Shown one piece after another: positions 61,991 through 64,000 of a stretch of DNA of 64,000 nucleotides. Both the position numbers and the translations under genes were made by a program. This DNA comes from Seonamhaeicola sp. S2-3 (lineage in GTDB: Bacteria > Bacteroidota > Bacteroidia > Flavobacteriales > Flavobacteriaceae). Within the stretch, counting starts at the first letter, position 1, and every line of letters starts with the position of its first letter. The stretch covers positions 2,863,001 to 2,927,000 of the forward strand of contig NZ_CP019389.1 in assembly GCF_001971785.1 (NCBI RefSeq). Reading direction: 5' to 3'. The notes beneath the pieces are model-generated. The model had not been told where the DNA came from. It did not search any database and saw nothing but the letters and a program-made list of their open reading frames with translations.

Positions 61991-63867
61991 ATTTCTTGCC
62001 GTATTTCTTTTATAGCGGTTGATGGTATTTTAACATCTTTACTTAATATAGTTTTCGCCATAGCTAATGCTTTTCCATTCTGTCCGCTCTCATCATACAA
62101 TTTCGCTAATAAATAAGGTGGGTAAAACCGTGACGGAATCATATTAGCAGCATGTTTATAAGCAGCTTCTGCTTGTTTGTACTGTTTCATGTTTTTATAA
62201 GTATCCCCTAAAGCGGTTTCAATAATAGTGGTGTTTAAATGTGTTTTTGAGCGTTCTAAAATTTGTATGGCTTTTTTATCCTGTTTGTAAATAGAAAGTG
62301 CTTTACCGTAATTCATTAAAAATTCACCATTATTCTTTAATTTGGGGTAAGCTGCTTGGTATTCTGCTATAGCACTTTCATAATCACCATATTGATAACT
62401 GCTTTGAGCCAGTTTCCAATTTTTAAAGCTGGCATCTAATCTATTTACATAATTAAAACTAAAGACACTTATTAATAGAAGACTTACTAGTATTGAAGTT
62501 TTTAAAGCAAGTTTAATAGAAGAATTAATTTTTAAACTTTGAAATCGCTTTGTTTTGCTTTGGTCTAACAAGGCTAAACCAGCCAACAAAACAAGCATAA
62601 TAAGTTTAATAGGAAGGATTTCCATGGGATATGAAAAAAACGCAAAGACCCCAATGGACACTAAACTTATTTTTAAAATGATACTTAACTCCTTGTTTTC
62701 TTTTCTGGCAGATGTTTTTATAATGAAATATAAAATTAGTATCAATATGATAAAACCAAAGACTCCCTGTTCGGTTATAAATTGAATAAACTCATTAAAG
62801 GCATAATACGAATTGTCCGCCACCAAAGCTTCTGGAGTTTCTCCATGCTCTGAAAAGTAATGAGCTTGATAGTTCATATAGTAAGCCTTAAAGCGATCAA
62901 AACCTACACCAAAAAATGGGTTATCCTTGATAATTTCGGTAGCGGTTTTCCAAATAAATAAACGCCCGTCTGAAGAGCCCTTTTTAAGATGATAAATACC
63001 AAATAGACTTATCCCTATAATCAATACAGAACCAGCGATTAAAATAGCTTTTTTTAAATTAGTTAGTTGCTTAAAAAGTGTCTTTAAAATTTGATAACGC
63101 AGCTCAAACAAAAGCAGACTAATTATTAAAACAGCTAACCATGCGGCTCTAGATTGTGTAGCGGGAATGATTAGAACAATACTTATTATACCGAGTAAGG
63201 GAACATACTCAAATGAAAGTTTTGTTATAGTATTGAGAATTAAATCCCTTTTCGTGCTTGCATTAAACAAAACTAGGCTGCTAATCACTTTTTCTCTAAA
63301 TAGATACAAACCTAAAGCAATTGGAAAAACAGAGGCTAGAAACCCCGCATAAGGCCCAGGATTGAAATAACTTCCTGTTAATTTAAACCCTGAATGATTA
63401 GATGGATAATATCCTAATAATTGGAGGTTGCCATAAATGGCTTGAATAATGCCAGAGATTACAATAGCCAATAACAACCAGTAAAACGTCTTAATATCTA
63501 GGATCCTAAAAATCAGATAAAGGAATCCAATCCCTAATAATTCAATAAATCTAATAGAAAAACTATAATTTGTTTGAAATAAATATCTATTTGTTACTAT
63601 ATAAATAAGCAGAGCTACTAAAACAATATCCAAACGAGATAATGAGAGGTTAGTTACTTTCGATTTTAAAATCCAGAAAGAGCTTATTCCTAACAAAACT
63701 GCACAGAAATAGACAAATACGATAAACTTACTAGTAATTGTTGATTGAGGATAGCTTGTTATATTTATTTGAGGAATACATACTAATAAAACTATAACAA
63801 AGAGAATATTTAAAAACTTTTTTGATTCAAAGTCAAGAAAATTTGATACAATTTTACCTCTAGACAT
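61939..63867 (-). CDS. O-antigen-ligase-like membrane protein with TPR tail
   Basis: A 642-residue polytopic protein with ten or more hydrophobic helices in residues ~15-460 and a Wzy_C-type core: GSYFNPGPYAGFLASVFPIA (about 165-184) and SSDGRLFIWKTATEIIKDNP then FFGVGFDRFKAYY in the large periplasmic loop. A TPR region follows (GDYESAIAEYQAAYPKLKNN, QYKQAEAAYKHAANM), ending in IITKTNCLTKNQCQ. Enzymes of this fold join lipid-linked glycans to lipid A or, as PglL-type oligosaccharyltransferases, to proteins. No lipopolysaccharide gene is nearby, while Cys-rich secreted peptides follow at once, so protein O-glycosylation is worth considering. It begins the visible part of the cluster. Confidence 0.78.
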   Translation of the reverse strand: MSRGKIVSNFLDFESKKFLNILFVIVLLVCIPQINITSYPQSTITSKFIVFVYFCAVLLGISSFWILKSKVTNLSLSRLDIVLVALLIYIVTNRYLFQTNYSFSIRFIELLGIGFLYLIFRILDIKTFYWLLLAIVISGIIQAIYGNLQLLGYYPSNHSGFKLTGSYFNPGPYAGFLASVFPIALGLYLFREKVISSLVLFNASTKRDLILNTITKLSFEYVPLLGIISIVLIIPATQSRAAWLAVLIISLLLFELRYQILKTLFKQLTNLKKAILIAGSVLIIGISLFGIYHLKKGSSDGRLFIWKTATEIIKDNPFFGVGFDRFKAYYMNYQAHYFSEHGETPEALVADNSYYAFNEFIQFITEQGVFGFIILILILYFIIKTSARKENKELSIILKISLVSIGVFAFFSYPMEILPIKLIMLVLLAGLALLDQSKTKRFQSLKINSSIKLALKTSILVSLLLISVFSFNYVNRLDASFKNWKLAQSSYQYGDYESAIAEYQAAYPKLKNNGEFLMNYGKALSIYKQDKKAIQILERSKTHLNTTIIETALGDTYKNMKQYKQAEAAYKHAANMIPSRFYPPYLLAKLYDESGQNGKALAMAKTILSKDVKIPSTAIKEIRQEMKHIITKTNCLTKNQCQ

Positions 63868-64000
63868 AAGTGTTTAATATATTATTTTCCTTAATTGTCG
63901 AGAGATGCCTTTTGTGGTAAAGGCTTTACCCAAAAAAAAGATTTTTACTTACAAATCACATCCTGCACTATCCTGTTTTTGCAAATAATTAGTGTTAAAA

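Noticed and set aside
63915-63931. GGTAAAG-G-CTTTACC palindrome followed by an A-run on the plus strand
   Set aside because: On the minus strand, where the cluster is read, there is no T-run after it, so it is not a terminator there; operator function is unsupported.
63949-64000. End of a reading frame on the minus strand (ends SAGCDL) upstream of the ligase gene
   Set aside because: Only 17 residues are inside the window, with no start or recognisable family; could be another cluster gene but cannot be supported.

Overview
The window is a chromosomal segment of a member of the Flavobacteriaceae (phylum Bacteroidota), most like the marine genera. The signs are: AT-rich DNA; Bacteroidota-type promoters (TAnnTTTG, in two places with TTG 20 bp upstream); a type IX secretion sorting domain; a TonB receptor with a carboxypeptidase-like N-domain; flavobacterial histidine-kinase and 6-bladed-propeller families; and a zapA-6S RNA-rny block. 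No rRNA or CRISPR array was seen.

Positions 1-40,000 are ordinary core genome. In order they hold: rlmD (cut by the window edge); rocD behind a structured leader; small membrane proteins and a type IX cargo protein; an Smr protein; cysteine desulfurase; a TonB receptor with an M23 peptidase; a coiled-coil protein, zapA, 6S RNA and rny; a PAS histidine kinase and xerD; aroQ; lpdA; a type II NADH dehydrogenase; msrB; an M48 protease; an MFS transporter; metE facing an Lrp-family regulator; clpC facing gyrA; a TPR protein; an NlpC/P60 protein and a thiolase; and a 7TM-HD phosphohydrolase. Convergent gene pairs are mostly separated by strong bidirectional terminators.

Positions 40,037-41,600 are a junction. 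tRNA-Ser(GCU) and tRNA-Pro(UGG) are followed by a truncated tyrosine integrase, a BfmA/BtgA-type mobilization gene and an oriT-like repeat. This looks like the scar of a mobilizable element that entered at the tRNA genes.

Positions 41,619-63,867 are an accessory cluster of about 22 kb, entirely on the minus strand, and the most unusual part of the window. In transcription order it reads: O-antigen-ligase-like protein with TPRs; six-Cys secreted peptide; 6-bladed propeller lipoprotein; membrane-anchored CxxC protein; membrane fusion lipoprotein, RND pump and TolC-like channel; small HTH protein; second six-Cys peptide; second propeller; second CxxC protein; signal peptidase I; second RND pump; tiny lipoprotein; a larger lipoprotein with a Gly/Ala-rich bacteriocin-like tail; small membrane protein; second signal peptidase I; transglutaminase-like lipoprotein. 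The two peptides and the tailed lipoprotein share an NVEALA-like L..L....AxA-[ED] processing motif, all end in Cys, and all sit behind related copies of one upstream DNA element. My reading, which is inference, is a duplicated system that makes, oxidises, cleaves and exports Cys-rich peptides, possibly with glycosylation.
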